This document shows, piece after piece, positions 25,497 through 37,163 of a stretch of DNA of 64,000 bases. A program made the position numbers and the translations under genes. Position 1 is the first letter of the stretch. Each line of letters opens with the position of its first letter. The DNA comes from Hanleya hanleyi (Eukaryota; Mollusca; Polyplacophora; Lepidopleurida; Hanleyidae): positions 62,001-126,000 of the forward strand of contig JAVTVY010051596.1 in NCBI GenBank assembly GCA_036873755.1. Direction: 5' to 3'. A model generated the notes under the pieces. The model saw nothing but the letters and a program-made list of their open reading frames with translations. It was not told where the DNA came from and ran no database searches.

Positions 25497-25805
25497 ATAA
25501 TCTAAACCCGCGAACGAGCGTTTTATCTCGGGAAATTATTTAAGTTAGGGCGATCTTTTTATCTCACAAATGGCGCTGGTGCATTTAGATAATATCGCAA
25601 TATATCGTATTTGCTCTCATTTCGATTTCATTTTGATAGACAATCTTCCATGTTTCATAGTTTTAATAAATATATTTATTTTTAAAAAAACACGCGCAAC
25701 CAGCGTGCTACTTAGCGTGAGGTGGTGGTAACTGCGTTCATCTCCCGATCAGAACTTTTGGATTTTAGTATTCGAATCCTCCCAGGAACCGATTTTTGGA
25801 GGGGG
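25497..25805 (+). repeat. dispersed repeat with tRNA-like B-box, copy 2
   Basis: Matches 22845-23120, with the same 'gagcgttttatct' start and a 'ttcgaatcctccc' B-box-like phrase. It is followed at once by a run of G (25800-25812). Confidence 0.55.
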
Positions 25806-25812
25806 GGGGGGG

Positions 25813-28049
25813 ATTTTTTTCCTTCAGTATAGTATATCCTTACTTTCCTTCGTTGGTGCGTACATCAGATTACATGTGATTTATGTTAAAGATGTAATCA
25901 GCCTCAACATCGATTCTCTCACATCTATGTTTTCAGCAGCGAAGTTTGCTAAAGCATTATAGGTATTATGTTTGATGATAGTGGGATTGGCATATACAAC
26001 GAATGCAAGAATATCTCGCCAGAGAAATTTGAAACTCTGTTCCCTTTGACGAGTTTTCCCTTTCGCCATTGAATAGGTGCTGTACGTTTACGGAGAGGAA
26101 AATGACGTCACTGCGTGACGTGTGAGTGGCGTAGCAACGCTCACGAATCTGAATGCTGAACAGTTGTAGCCATTGGATAACGTCATGGCTCGTGCATAAG
26201 GTTCGGTAGAGTGACAGACCATACGTAGGCAGAATGCATCACACATGTAAACGCTTATTGACACTGCCGTCGAAAAATAAATGACATACCATGTCGTTTA
26301 TTTTCAAAGACAAATTCATTCTATTTTCTCGTGAATGGTGGAAACAAGCTTAGTTGTTTATCGTCAAATTCACTTTCGCGGATTTTGGGAGAGATTGATT
26401 CCAACCTAGATTTGAGGCTGATTACATTTTTAAATTTCGCTGTAAGATGAAATATAGAAGAAGTTAAAATATTTGAATTGTATATAGACCTAACTATTGA
26501 ACCGTCGCAGTCGAACAAAAGTCATATACAGAAAGTTCACCCGATGTCGACGTGATGTGGGCCCGGAGCTGGCCCGGTTCTGTAAATTATGATGCCGGTT
26601 CGCAATAAATGTACACTATGATAACGCTTAGTATTGTGTTTAATTTGTGTACGTAGGAGATCTATTAAATTTATGAAATTAAACAGATGATTCGTGTTAG
26701 AGTCAATATATGGAATCTTGGTATTTTCAGAACGATTGGGCACCCACACAAGCTTGTCATATCATCATAGTTGTGTCAACGCCGTTACCGACACTTAACA
26801 GACTAGCTAGTATATTTGTCTACAGTGATAACGTTTGAGATTCTCGATAACAGGTCGTAGTTCTATCTTCTGAAATCCAATTTCTGACTTACAGCAGATC
26901 AAATGTAAATCAAGCTAATTGGGTTATTTGACAAAAAAAGTTGTTTGACAGTATCGGGGAACTATCTTTTCAGTTCCTCAGTTTCAGAACTTCAGTTCTC
27001 TTTGAAAATTGAAGTCTGTGAATTGAAAAAAACATAGTAACGTAGTTGACAAAAAGGTAACGCTGTTACAAAAGGTAACGTTGTTACAAAAAGTAACGTT
27101 GTTTACGAAACTTGTAAATTGTGTTGCCAAAAAATGTCAACTACGTAATCAAATGTAACGTTGCTTCTAGCTCAACATGTAGACGTAACATGGTATTTAA
27201 TAATTTTGATATATATGACATATTGAGTCTGACAGTAGGGCTATGTCAATCCATTTAGCTGCCGGAAGCCTGAACTGGTATTAAGTGAAATCCGCCGAAA
27301 CGATCGTATTACGAAATTTTTCTTAACAGTCGGCTATCGTTCATAGGTGTATTGCACAGGTTCGATGCTTGTTCTTGCTGTGTTAAACACAACAGGAAGT
27401 GGACGTATACAGTCTAGAAATGCTTTTATCAGCGTGGTTTCGTAGCCTGATTTTTTTGTTTAATTTTCGAGGAGGACATAATACCGGTACTTCCGGGATA
27501 ACAGATCATGGTGAAAGGCACTATTTATCCGCTATGTCGGATATTCGTTAAGTGCCCATGACCCAGTTCGAGGTTTACATACCAATAACCTCAAGAACGT
27601 ATGTTGTTTCGAATGATCATCGCGAAATTCATCACTGTTAAAAGTTAGGCCTATTATCATCACAATACTCCTCTAGAGTATAAGATTTTAGCTTTGAACA
27701 GTAGGTTTATCATCATGATAATAGTTATATACTGGAATCGTCACTAATATAAGATTTTACCCTGAACAGTAGGCCTGTTAACATGATAATGGTTATTGAA
27801 GTTTGGACAAAGAGAAGACTGGAGGCGAATAATTATCTTGCCTGGGTGGCAATAGACGGTTCACTTCGGCAAATCAGGAGTGCGGTATCAGATATGTTTT
27901 GATTCGCCCTTCGATCTGATTGCAACAAAGGTCATCGACATTGCTGATGAGGTTACAAAGGTCTCCGTTTCAAGCTTCTCGAAATACCGATATTGCACAC
28001 TGACGACAAAATGAGATCATAGCCTACAGCGTACGTTTCGTATATTGTA
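25813..28049. other. no gene recognised
   Basis: AT-rich intergenic DNA. A short local repeat (27045-27115) contains several 'gtaacgttgtt'-type units. Open frames are short, lack motifs and are not flanked by convincing splice sites. Confidence 0.45.
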
Positions 28050-29225
28050 ACTTAGATTGTATCTAGACCCGTTTAACACAAAGCTAGGACCGTTTGAACA
28101 CCAGAAGTATATTGTCTAGTCCCGCTTACCCAAGCGTAGGGCCCGTTTGAACACCATGTGTAACTGATCTAGTCCCCTTTAACGCAATGCTAGGGGCCGT
28201 TTGAACGCCATGTGTAACTTGTCTAGACCCGTTTAACGCAAGCTTAGGGCCGTTTGAACGCCATGTGTAAATTGTCTAGGCCTGTTCAGCCCAAGTGTAG
28301 GGGTCGTTTGAACGCCGGGTGTACCTTATCAATACCCGTTTAACCCAAGTAACCCCTAAGTAACTTGTCTAAACCCGTTTAACACATGCTAGGTGCCATT
28401 TGAACGCCATGAGTAACCTGCCTGGACCCGTTTAAGGCAAGGGTGGGAGCCGTTTGGAAGCTATGTGTGAGTTGACTAGGCCTGTTTAACCCAAAGGTAG
28501 GAACAGTTTCAACGCCATCACTAACTGGTCTAGACCCGTTTAACCGAAGGCTATGGGCAGTTTGAAGGCCATGTGTAACTTGTCTAGACCCGTTTAACGC
28601 AAAGCTAGGGGCCATTTGAACGGCATGTCCCGTTTAACCCAAGGCTAGTGGCCTTCGGACGTCATGTGTAACTTGTCTAGATCCGATTAACCCAAGGCTA
28701 GAGGCTATTCGAACGTCATGTGTAACTTGTCTAGATCCGATTAACTCAAGGCTAGAGGCCATTCGAACGTCATGTGTAACTTGTCTAGATCCGATTAAAT
28801 CAAGGCTGGAGGCCATTTGAACGTCATGTGTAACTTGTCCAGATCCGATTAACCAAAGGCTAGAGGCCACTCGAACGTCATGTGTAACTTGTCTAGATCC
28901 GTTTATCCCAATACCATATGTAACTTGTCTATACAGCTTTAACCCAAGATGGGGTAGTTTTAACGCCATGCGTGACTTGTCTAGATTCGTTTAACCGTAG
29001 GCTATAAGGCCGTTTGAACACCATTTGTAACGTGTCTAATCCCGCTTAATCCAAGGATAGGGGTCGTTTGAACGCCATGTTTTAACCCAAATGTAGGGGA
29101 CGCTTGAACGCCATGTGTAACTTGTTCAGTTCCGTTTAACCCAAGGGTAGGGACCGTTTGAACGCCATGTGTAACTTGTTTAGACCCATCAATTCAAGGC
29201 TAGGTGTCGTGTGAACGCCATGCGT
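28050..29225. repeat. 54-base tandem array, about 21 units
   Basis: Units share 'taacttgtctaga', 'ccgtttaac', 'aaggctag' and 'gaacgccatgtg'. In the best-kept part (28670-28890) the spacing between 'acttgt' words is 54, 54, 54 and 54 bases. Outer units are more diverged. Because 54 is a multiple of three, some frames stay open on the minus strand and read as an 18-residue periodic peptide. I treat that as a by-product of the repeat length. Confidence 0.9.
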
Positions 29226-29310
29226 TTTACTTTTCCATTGTGGGAATTCATTTGGATGGAGGAATAATTGTCAGCGTTAAAAATTGTGCGAGTAGAACAT
29301 CGTTATGTCT

Positions 29311-29716
29311 TAAGCTACGTACACATGTATACGAATATCCGATAACGACAATGCGGCAACAACAATACGGCTACGGCAAAAAAATCGATCGTAGGAAAAT
29401 GAATTGGTCCGTACACATGAATGCGTAACGATTACGACAGTGCGATAAGACTATGCGGCAATGCGATACGATTATCCGTCTATTATTGGAATCAGTTCTG
29501 GAGCGATTTTTTGCCGTTGTCGTACAAAAGTCGTGCGGTTTTATGACGCCACAGCAGCAACATACATCGTCGTCGTCCACTGCGGTAAGAAATGTTCTTA
29601 TGTCGCATCCGCTTTTATACTTATAGCCGTAGTCATGTGTACACCAAAAACGCATTACCGTTGTCGTTGCCGCATTTTCGTTATCGGATAATCGTATACA
29701 TGTATACGTAGCTTTA
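29311..29716. mobile_element. TA-flanked MITE with ~50-base terminal inverted repeats
   Basis: The left end 'agctacgtacacatgtatac' continues with 'gaatatccgataacgac'. The right end is its reverse complement ('gttatcggata', 'atacatgtatacgtagctt'). TA (inside TTAA) borders both ends. The right TA (29715-29716) is also the left border of the next element, so the two abut. There is no open frame. Confidence 0.8.
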
Positions 29717-31187
29717 AGCCCAAGTCCCACTTAAGCGAAAATTTTTACGAAACTTTGCGATGTATTGGTCGTAATGTTTCGTAATAAATCGCTTTACAAA
29801 AGCCGGTTTTTCCCGTCATTTGGCGCGAATAGATACGACATGTTTTACGAATAATTACGACTGTTTGCGATGCAGTTACAAAGAAATACGATACTTTTAC
29901 GACAGTTAGCGATATTCGCACCCAAATTTAGGCGAATCAGAGCGAAACAGTTGCGAATATGTGCGATGTATTTGCGAACATTTACGAAGTGCATACGACT
30001 ACTTGCCATTATTTCACGATGTCTTGCGAATACGTACGAAGGTTTTACGACGTTTTTAGGACGTTGTTATGACAGGTTGGGTCAAATGTTTACGATTTCT
30101 TCGTATACAATCGTTTCCTAAGTAAAGCCCAAGTCCCACTTAGGCGAATTCCTTTACGAAGCTTGACGATTTAAGATCGTAAGTATTGGTAAGATTCTCG
30201 CAAGCTATTCGTAAAGACATTCGCCAATTTCAAAATGTTCAAAAAATTCGCCAAGCAATGCGATTTTGCCTTAAGTCTCAAATATTCGTAATTTTATCGT
30301 AAACAATCGTAAGTCGTCGTAACTACGTTGTAGTGCATCGTAATTAAGTCGTAATTTAATCGCCTTATTTGTAACAGTTCCGTTAATAATCGTCAAGAGA
30401 AAAATAAACACTAATAGTTACGATAACTTACGACAGGAAACGATGGTATACGAAGTAATCGTAAACATTTTACCCAAACTGTCATAACAACGTCGTAAAA
30501 ACGTCGTAAAACCTTCGTACGTTTTCGCGAGACATCGTGAAATAATGGCAAGTAGTCGTATGCACTTCGTAAATGTTCGCAAATACATCGCACATATTCG
30601 CAACTGTATCGCACTGATTCGCCTAAATTTGGGTGCGAATATCGCTAACTGTTGTAAAAGTATCGTATTTCTTTGTAACTGCATCGCAAACAGTCGTAAT
30701 TACTCGTAAAACATGTATCTATTCGCCCCAAATGACGGGAAAACCGGTTTTTGTAAAGCGATTTATTACGAAACATTACGACCAATACATCGCAAAGTTT
30801 CGTAAACAACTTCGCTTAAGTGGGACTTGGGCTTTATCGTAACTATTAGTATTTATTTTTCATTTAACGATTATTAACGGAACTGTTACCAATAAGGCGA
30901 TTAAATTACGACTTAATTACGATGCATTACAACGTAGTTACGACGACTTACGATAAAATTACGAATATTTGAGACTTAAGGCAAAATCGCATTGCTTGGC
31001 GAATTTTTTGAACATTTTGAAATTGACGCGGCGATAAAACCGTGGCGACGATTTTCTTACGAATTGAAGCGATGGCTTACGAATCATGGCGAATGTCTTT
31101 ACGAATAGCTTGCGAGAATCTTACCAATACTTACGATCTTAAATCGTCAAGCTTCGTAAAGGAATTCGCCTAAGTGAGACTTGGGCT
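29717..31187. mobile_element. TA-flanked MITE, outer copy, split by a nested inverted copy
   Basis: The outer element begins 'agcccaagtcccacttaagc' and ends with the reverse complement 'ttgggct' before TA (31188-31189). Its left half (29717-30122) is the reverse complement of 30431-30834. Its right half (30837-31187) is the reverse complement of 30125-30420. This is what results when a full element lands, inverted, in the middle of another full element. Words of the type ACGA/GCGA recur every 10-11 bases along it. Confidence 0.85.
30125..30834. mobile_element. TA-flanked MITE, nested inner copy, 710 bases
   Basis: Complete element from 'aagcccaagtcccactta' to the inverted end 'taagtgggacttgggctt'. 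TA stands at 30123-30124 and at 30835-30836, consistent with a TA target as used by Tc1/mariner-like elements. No transposase is encoded, so it depends on a partner elsewhere. Confidence 0.85.
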
Positions 31188-31789
31188 TAACATTGAAAAC
31201 TGTTGATCGCATCCCTCGTACAAAAAACTTGTAATTTATGTAATTTTCGTTTTGTGCCTGTTTAAAATTGGTGCTGTCTACCGTAAAATATCTATCGACT
31301 GTTATCCGAAATTTGTTTTGTGGACGACAACTGAATACTGATTGTCCCATCTGACGCCTATTTTCTTAGCATTCCTCAAACATATGTCACTCCCTAGCTG
31401 ATGAATAGTTTTCTGATGAAAACACCAACCAACCAGTTAATGTCACCGTCTACACCTAGTTTGATAGTATTTTTCTGTCTCAAGATGTGGACCAGTAAAC
31501 CGAGATTTGTTGCCACCAACCATACTTGATATTTGGATTGAAACTCACGTCACCTATGACCGTCTTGGTCTGATATGAGGACATACATGGTTATTTATCT
31601 GACAGAAAACCAATAATCGTCTGAATTTTAATATTATCTTAAGATTTTCGAAGAAAATTTTTCATTGCTAGGTTTAGATTGGACCTGTCTCTACGGAAGA
31701 CTAGATAGGTTTTATTGTGGCGTTTAGCAATAGTTCAGCAAAATAGCGACGGTCAAACAAAATTCTAAGAATTCTAACAAAAACAAGTA

Positions 31790-32305
31790 GGTTTCAGTAC
31801 TGTTATATTTCACTGATGTTACAGTACTGTTATATATCGGTACTGTTTCAGTACTGTTTCAGTACTGTAATATTTAAGTACTTTTTCAGTAATAAATTGC
31901 TACTGTTATATAACAGTACTGTTTCAGTGCTGTTATATTTCAGTACTGTTTCAGTACTTTGGTAGAAATGTACTGAAACAGTACTGACGCTATTTTTGCT
32001 GTGTATATATTTATCTAGGGATAATATAGCACATTGGATCACATCATTAACGTGAGACGGTAGCATGTGTTCCGATGTACGAATACATATTTTGCCACCA
32101 ACTTGTCCTACCGTTCAATAATGATAATATAATTTGGTATGTACAGCTGAGATACAAATATATTATATATATATTACTGTAATATTTCAGTACTGTTTCA
32201 GTACTGTACAATTTCAGTTATATTTCAGTAATGTTACAGTACTGTTATATATCAGTACTGTTTCAGTGCTGTTATATTTCAGTATTCTCACAGTATGCAA
32301 TACTG
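31790..32305. repeat. two clusters of CAGTACTG palindromic repeats
   Basis: The 8-base palindrome CAGTACTG, usually as 'tttcagtactgt', is repeated many times in 31796-31990 and again in 32175-32300, joined by 'ttatat' spacers. About 180 bases of ordinary sequence separate the clusters. Open frames here come from the repeat. Confidence 0.8.
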
Positions 32306-33369
32306 ATTGTGCATGAAAACACCGTTTTCACTCCTATATTAAGGTATTTTTGTTGAAAAACTTATATGTAGAAGTTATCGGTTATTAACTGGTACATATT
32401 GAAGGCATATTGCATCCAATTCAAGGTAAGAATCCGTTTACGATTGCTCAGGTCATTCTCCCTGGGTATCTATTCACACCGTATCCAGAAAGTCAGTTTA
32501 GAAATGACAAACAAACTTTATGTGTTCTTTATACAATAAATGACTCTTTGAAAAACTGTTGAAACTAATTAGTGAAATGTATCGGTTTGAGTTTGTCATG
32601 ACTTTCTTCCAATACATATATGTTATTGATAACAGGAATTCCAAATACATATTTTCATCATTTATTCAGACTATTAACATATGATATACAAAGCTCAGCA
32701 ATATAATGATATTCTTTCGAAACTTAAAGAGAATGTGAAGACCAATTCTCTGAGATATGTACATAGCACAGTTTAACACAATGTCACACATCAATGATGT
32801 GAATAGGTGTATTAACCATATCTGGCCTTTGCGATCGGGTCTCTCCTGGCAGGGGGTGGGGGAGGGGGGGAATGGGGTCTTAATCCTTGAGCTCGGAGGA
32901 TGAAACTTAAAACAGTATACCCATGGGTTTAGCTGTACTACAAAACGTCCACAAATTCAAGAAGGGCGCCATGATGACGTCTCAGCCGGTACCCGACATG
33001 ATTGCCAATTTGAATTTACCCACGATCCTCTGCTCAGGCATTATGCAAATAGGCTTAAACTGAAATGACCTCAAGGTTTTGTCATTACGGAGATGCCCCC
33101 ACCTGTCAGGCCTGGTAGGGGTAATGTATTGTTAAATGACAAATTCATGGCAATTTTAATTAATATCCTATTAATGCTCCCCAATCGTATATGATCGATT
33201 TGTTACATCTCAGAAAATGATGTGATTGTTATAAATTACGGGTTAAACATCATTTATTGCTCTAAATTCCACCTTTTCTGAAAATTATACCTCACCAATA
33301 GGATTTCCCATTAATTCAAGCTAATTAAAATTAAATCCCATCAGCTCTCTCATTTGGATATGTCGCTTG
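32306..33369. other. no gene recognised
   Basis: AT-rich DNA with a purine-rich run near 32855-32875. No coding signal or repeat family was identified. Confidence 0.4.
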
Positions 33370-34130
33370 TAGGATCTAACCGGCTTGCAGTAACTCCATC
33401 GTCGACCAATCCCGAGAACTCTTCATGGTGCTTTGAAGTGACATTAATTGAAGGAGCTTTTTGGTTGGCTCAGACGAACTAGACGCCACGCTGGCGAGAT
33501 ATCTTCTGATGTTGCTGCGCTGAAGTAGTCTGGCAACATCATGATACTGCATTGTAAACATACCCAACGCGGCTGCCCCAGCGTGGGTATGATGTAACAT
33601 TGGGGAGAATAAACTATATGAAAAACTTGTGGTTGTTGTTGTTCTCTCTTCTGCCATCTTTCTTGTTGTTCTCTCTCCGGTCTATATCATGGCGTCAAGG
33701 TGTTATGCTAGGCTGTTAAGGCGTAACGACGGGCGTTGACGGGCGTCACTGCATTTCGATGTATTGGTGGCAATTCCATGAAAATCAGAGCTTTTGGGCT
33801 AATTCAACAGGGCGTTGAAGCGTTGAGCTTGGCGTTGGCGGGCGTTGCTACAAGATGCCACTTCACACGACGCATTCGGACTAAGGATGGCCCATTTCTA
33901 CACCAAATACTTTCCTTCACCACCCCAAAACGCCTGCTTTGGCTACTACTTGTACTGATGACGTCAACTAGGACGTCACGGATGCAGTGGACATCCTTCA
34001 AATCGGGGTTTACACCCCGAGAGCTACAAAATAACACCCCACACGACGAATTCGGAGCAATAGTGGCCCATCTCTACACCAAATACCTTCCTTCACTTCT
34101 CCAAAATGGTCACTTTGCTTATTACACCCA
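33370..34130. repeat. 'gcgtta' repeat region, left flank
   Basis: It contains 'acgcggctgcccc…gtgggtatg', 'aactatatgaaaa', 'atggcgtcaagg' and 'aacgacgggcgttgac'. The same phrases in the same order recur at 39760-41050 on the far side of the viral-like genes. No protein motif is found. A 167-codon open frame at 33736-34239 crosses into the satellite and shows no recognisable domain. Confidence 0.65.
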
Positions 34131-35530
34131 ACTGCGCATGCGCAGATTGACGCGACTTGCAATAAAAAAACAGGCCATTCTGACTCTACCCCACAAAAGC
34201 TTCACTTTGACACCTCCCACAACCCATTTGGACCACTAGTGGTCCATATCGGCCCCAAAATGTTTATTTCCATACTACGGCCTGCCTGCGCATGCGCAGA
34301 ATGACGATATTCCTACCCCACATCCACCCAGTCGGATGCTCCCTCACGTGTGCTTGATACCTCACTTGACTCCATCGGACCAATAGTGGCCCACCTAAAT
34401 CCCAAAACGTCTATTTCCATTCCTTTTCCCCACAATTCCCTGTCTGTGCATGCGCAGAATGTTGACAACGAACGACACCCTTGTCCAGGCGGATGCTACT
34501 TCACGAATGCTTCACATTGATACCTCACTCGACTCCATCGGACCACGAGTGGCCCACCTAGACCCTAAAACGTATATTTCCATACCCTTTTTCCACAATT
34601 CCGTCTGCGCATGCTCAGAATGTTGAAAACGAACGACATACTAGTCCAGGCGGATGCTCCCTCACGACTGCTTCACATTGACACCTCATTCGACTCCATC
34701 GGACCACGAGTGGCCCGCCTAGACCCCAACACGTCTATTTCCATACAATTTGTCTACTGCGCATGCACAGAATGACGTAAGTTCCACGTCACACTCAGCT
34801 CATCGGATGCTCCCTCACATATGCTTCACATAGATACCTCACTCGACCCAATCGGCCCACTAGGGACTCACCTAGACCCCAAAACGTTCCTTCCAATGCA
34901 CTTTTCTCACAATTCCCTGTCTGCGCATGCGCAGAATGTCGAAAACGGCCGACACACTAGTCCAAGCGGATGCCCCCTGACGTATCCTTCACAACGATAC
35001 CTAACTTGACCCATCGGCCCACTAGGGACTCACCTAGGCCCCAAAACGTCTATTTCCATACACTTTTCCCAAAATTCCCTGTCTGCGCATTCGCAGAATG
35101 TTGACAACGGCCGACACACTAGTCCAGGCGGCTGGCCCCTCACATATGCTTCACATTGATACCTCATACGACTCCATCGGTTCATTAATGGCTCACCTAG
35201 ATCCCAAAACGTCTATTTCCATACGCTTTGTCTACTGCGCATGCGCAGAATGACGATATTCCTACCCCACATCCACATAGTCGGATGCCCCCTCACATAT
35301 GCTTCATATTGATACCTCACTCGACCTCCGCGGTCCACTAAGGGCCCATCTAGTCCCCAAAACGTCTATTTCCATGCCCTTTGTCTACCGCGCCTGCGCA
35401 GAATGACGATATTCCAACCCCACTCCCAGCCCATCGGATGCTCCCTCACATATACTTTACATTGATACTTCACTCGACCCAATCGGTCCACTAGAGACCC
35501 ACCTAGGTCCCAAAACGTCTATTCCCATAC
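34131..35530. repeat. ~157-base satellite with TGCGCATGCGCA palindrome, about 9 units
   Basis: The core word (exact or nearly so) is at about 34134, 34290, 34448, 34607, 34756, 34920, 35083, 35235 and 35390, a spacing of 149-164 bases. Each unit also has 'cggatgctccctcac', 'cttcacattgatacctcac' and 'ccccaaaacgtctatttcc'. The core is a perfect 12-base palindrome and matches the NRF-1 binding consensus. Related units in the same orientation are at 40460-40560 and 41160-41830. Confidence 0.85.
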
Positions 35531-36570
35531 TCTTTTTAGGTATTTCCCGTACACATTAACATTAGATGTCAAACCATGGGACTACTTTCTGTCCGCGGAG
35601 GCTTTCTCCGCGACCGCATCACCACAGAAGAATACAAACGTCAAAGGTTGCCGGAACTATAGTGGTCAAACGTCGGTACCCAGCCAATGCTGATGCAATC
35701 CATAACCACAACCCCACCTGTCGCCACCAAGAGTTATCTCCCTGGAAAATACGCATTTAAATCCCGTGACCCTACTACTAACATATGATATCAAAGATCT
35801 ACACTAGGCGTCATACGACGCCCTGTGATAAACTTAGCTAGCGATATGTGCGGCAATGAATATCAGAGTGATGGCTGAGAATGTCTTTGGGATTGGTGTC
35901 CATTCTCATATTCTCTTCTTTAGGGATTTTAGTTGCAAATGCGGAGAATAATGTCACGGCTGAGTTAGAAGATAGGAGCCAGATGCTTTTAGTCACTTGA
36001 AAAGGACCATTTATGTTTAGATATGGGTAAATGGCCCAGAACAGGTGCCAAAGAATTGCCAAAAATAAAATATTGCATATACAAGAAATTGTTCAGTTGG
36101 CACGAAGTACAATATTATATTGTAAACTCAGAAAAGTTTCAATGCACTTATTCATTCTCGAATAACAGTGGCGAAGTAGTGCATCGTGCAAAATCGCAAT
36201 TTGAAGCGAAAACACCTCATGTTTCTTTCTATAAACATATGAAGATAAACGATACCCAGAACCAGCTTGATACAGCATCCTCGCTGTTCCAATACGTACG
36301 GTAGTCGTTGACCAAATCTGGTTCTGGTTATTTATTTTTTTTTATTTTTTTTTATTTATTCAAGAAATAACCAACGGACCGAAATCCAATTACAGGTTAT
36401 TAAAACGCGATATACAGGTTATCGTTTATCTTCATATGTTCACGGAGAACAACAAGAATTGTTAGTAGAGGTAAAACATTGGTCCTGGCTCGGGAGCAGA
36501 GCAATCTACTGAAATAGCTATACACGTCATCCAGTTATTTATACGTTATGACATCATGTCACGATCTCCC
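35531..36570. other. left part of the viral-like module; no gene recognised
   Basis: Between the satellite and the TATA box I see no conserved protein. A short frame near 35575-35660 (GLLSVRGGFLRDR…) could be a remnant but cannot be assigned. There is a long T-rich tract at 36330-36358. The element's terminal repeats, DNA polymerase and packaging ATPase were looked for and not found here. Confidence 0.4.
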
Positions 36571-36577
36571 CCGAATC

Positions 36578-36587
36578 TATATATAAG
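36578..36587 (+). promoter_or_regulatory. TATA box ahead of the capsid gene cluster
   Basis: TATATATAAG lies about 155 bases before the first start codon of the cluster, followed 25-35 bases on by 'ttgtccaccatcatcc', a plausible initiation region. It is the only strong TATA box close upstream of the cluster. The assignment is by position and sequence only. Confidence 0.5.
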
Positions 36588-36740
36588 CGACCTTGTCCAC
36601 CATCATCCACCTAATTTTACTACATATCTATACATATTCAGTGTATCCGAATGTTTCCCATATGTCGGAAGTTGAAATTTGGAATTGCTATATAACACTA
36701 TTCCATCACCTGAGGAGACAGTTGAATGCGAATCAGTCGA

Positions 36741-37163
36741 ATGGATAACTACATCGTCGTAAACAGCGAGGACTCCAAGACGCTTTTCCCCGAGAATCGA
36801 CCATGCAAATTTCGCGTCAGCTTGAATAAAAACATCCATTTCGACGAGTCTTGGGTCGTAGCCTTAGTAGAAATATTCATTAAAAGACAACCACAGGTTA
36901 AATCGCGATCTCTTTTACGCCTATTGTGTAATATATGTGGAGATTCCTTCGTGGGCGAGACGAAAGTACCTCTACTACGCTACGTCGAGGCCTCTGGACT
37001 CCAGAAAAAAACAGTATCTAGAATATACTCCACGCCGTATTACCTACCCATCATTTTAAGCGACGCGCGCTATCTAGAAATCGATATAACCGACGAACAG
37101 GGTGAACCGGCAACATTTCTCACCGAATCCGTCGTCGTAACGCTTCACGTAAAACAGCTATGA
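36741..37163 (+). CDS. Maverick/Polinton minor-capsid (penton-like) protein, short form
   Basis: A 140-residue protein from the Met at 36741; an in-frame Met five codons upstream is possible. The N-terminal part (LFPENRPCKFRVSLNKNI, then ESWVVALVEI) matches the 'FPxN…F…L…W.VaL.EI' start of proteins that sit next to F54H12.2-type capsid genes in invertebrates. The middle (ICGDSFVGETKVPLLRYVEA) and end (YLEIDITDEQGEPATFL, VVVTLHVK) match the rest of that family. Many relatives have a long central region that is missing here, so this is either a short form or a deleted one. A role as penton or minor capsid protein is an inference from family and position. The stop overlaps the next start by four bases (ATGA). 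Confidence 0.65.
   Translation: MDNYIVVNSEDSKTLFPENRPCKFRVSLNKNIHFDESWVVALVEIFIKRQPQVKSRSLLRLLCNICGDSFVGETKVPLLRYVEASGLQKKTVSRIYSTPYYLPIILSDARYLEIDITDEQGEPATFLTESVVVTLHVKQL

Noticed and set aside
28379..28969. Two minus-strand frames with 18-residue repeats
   Set aside because: Fully explained by the 54-base tandem array.
33736..34239. 167-codon frame on the plus strand
   Set aside because: Crosses from the 'gcgtta' repeat into the satellite, with no domain. Its composition follows the repeats.
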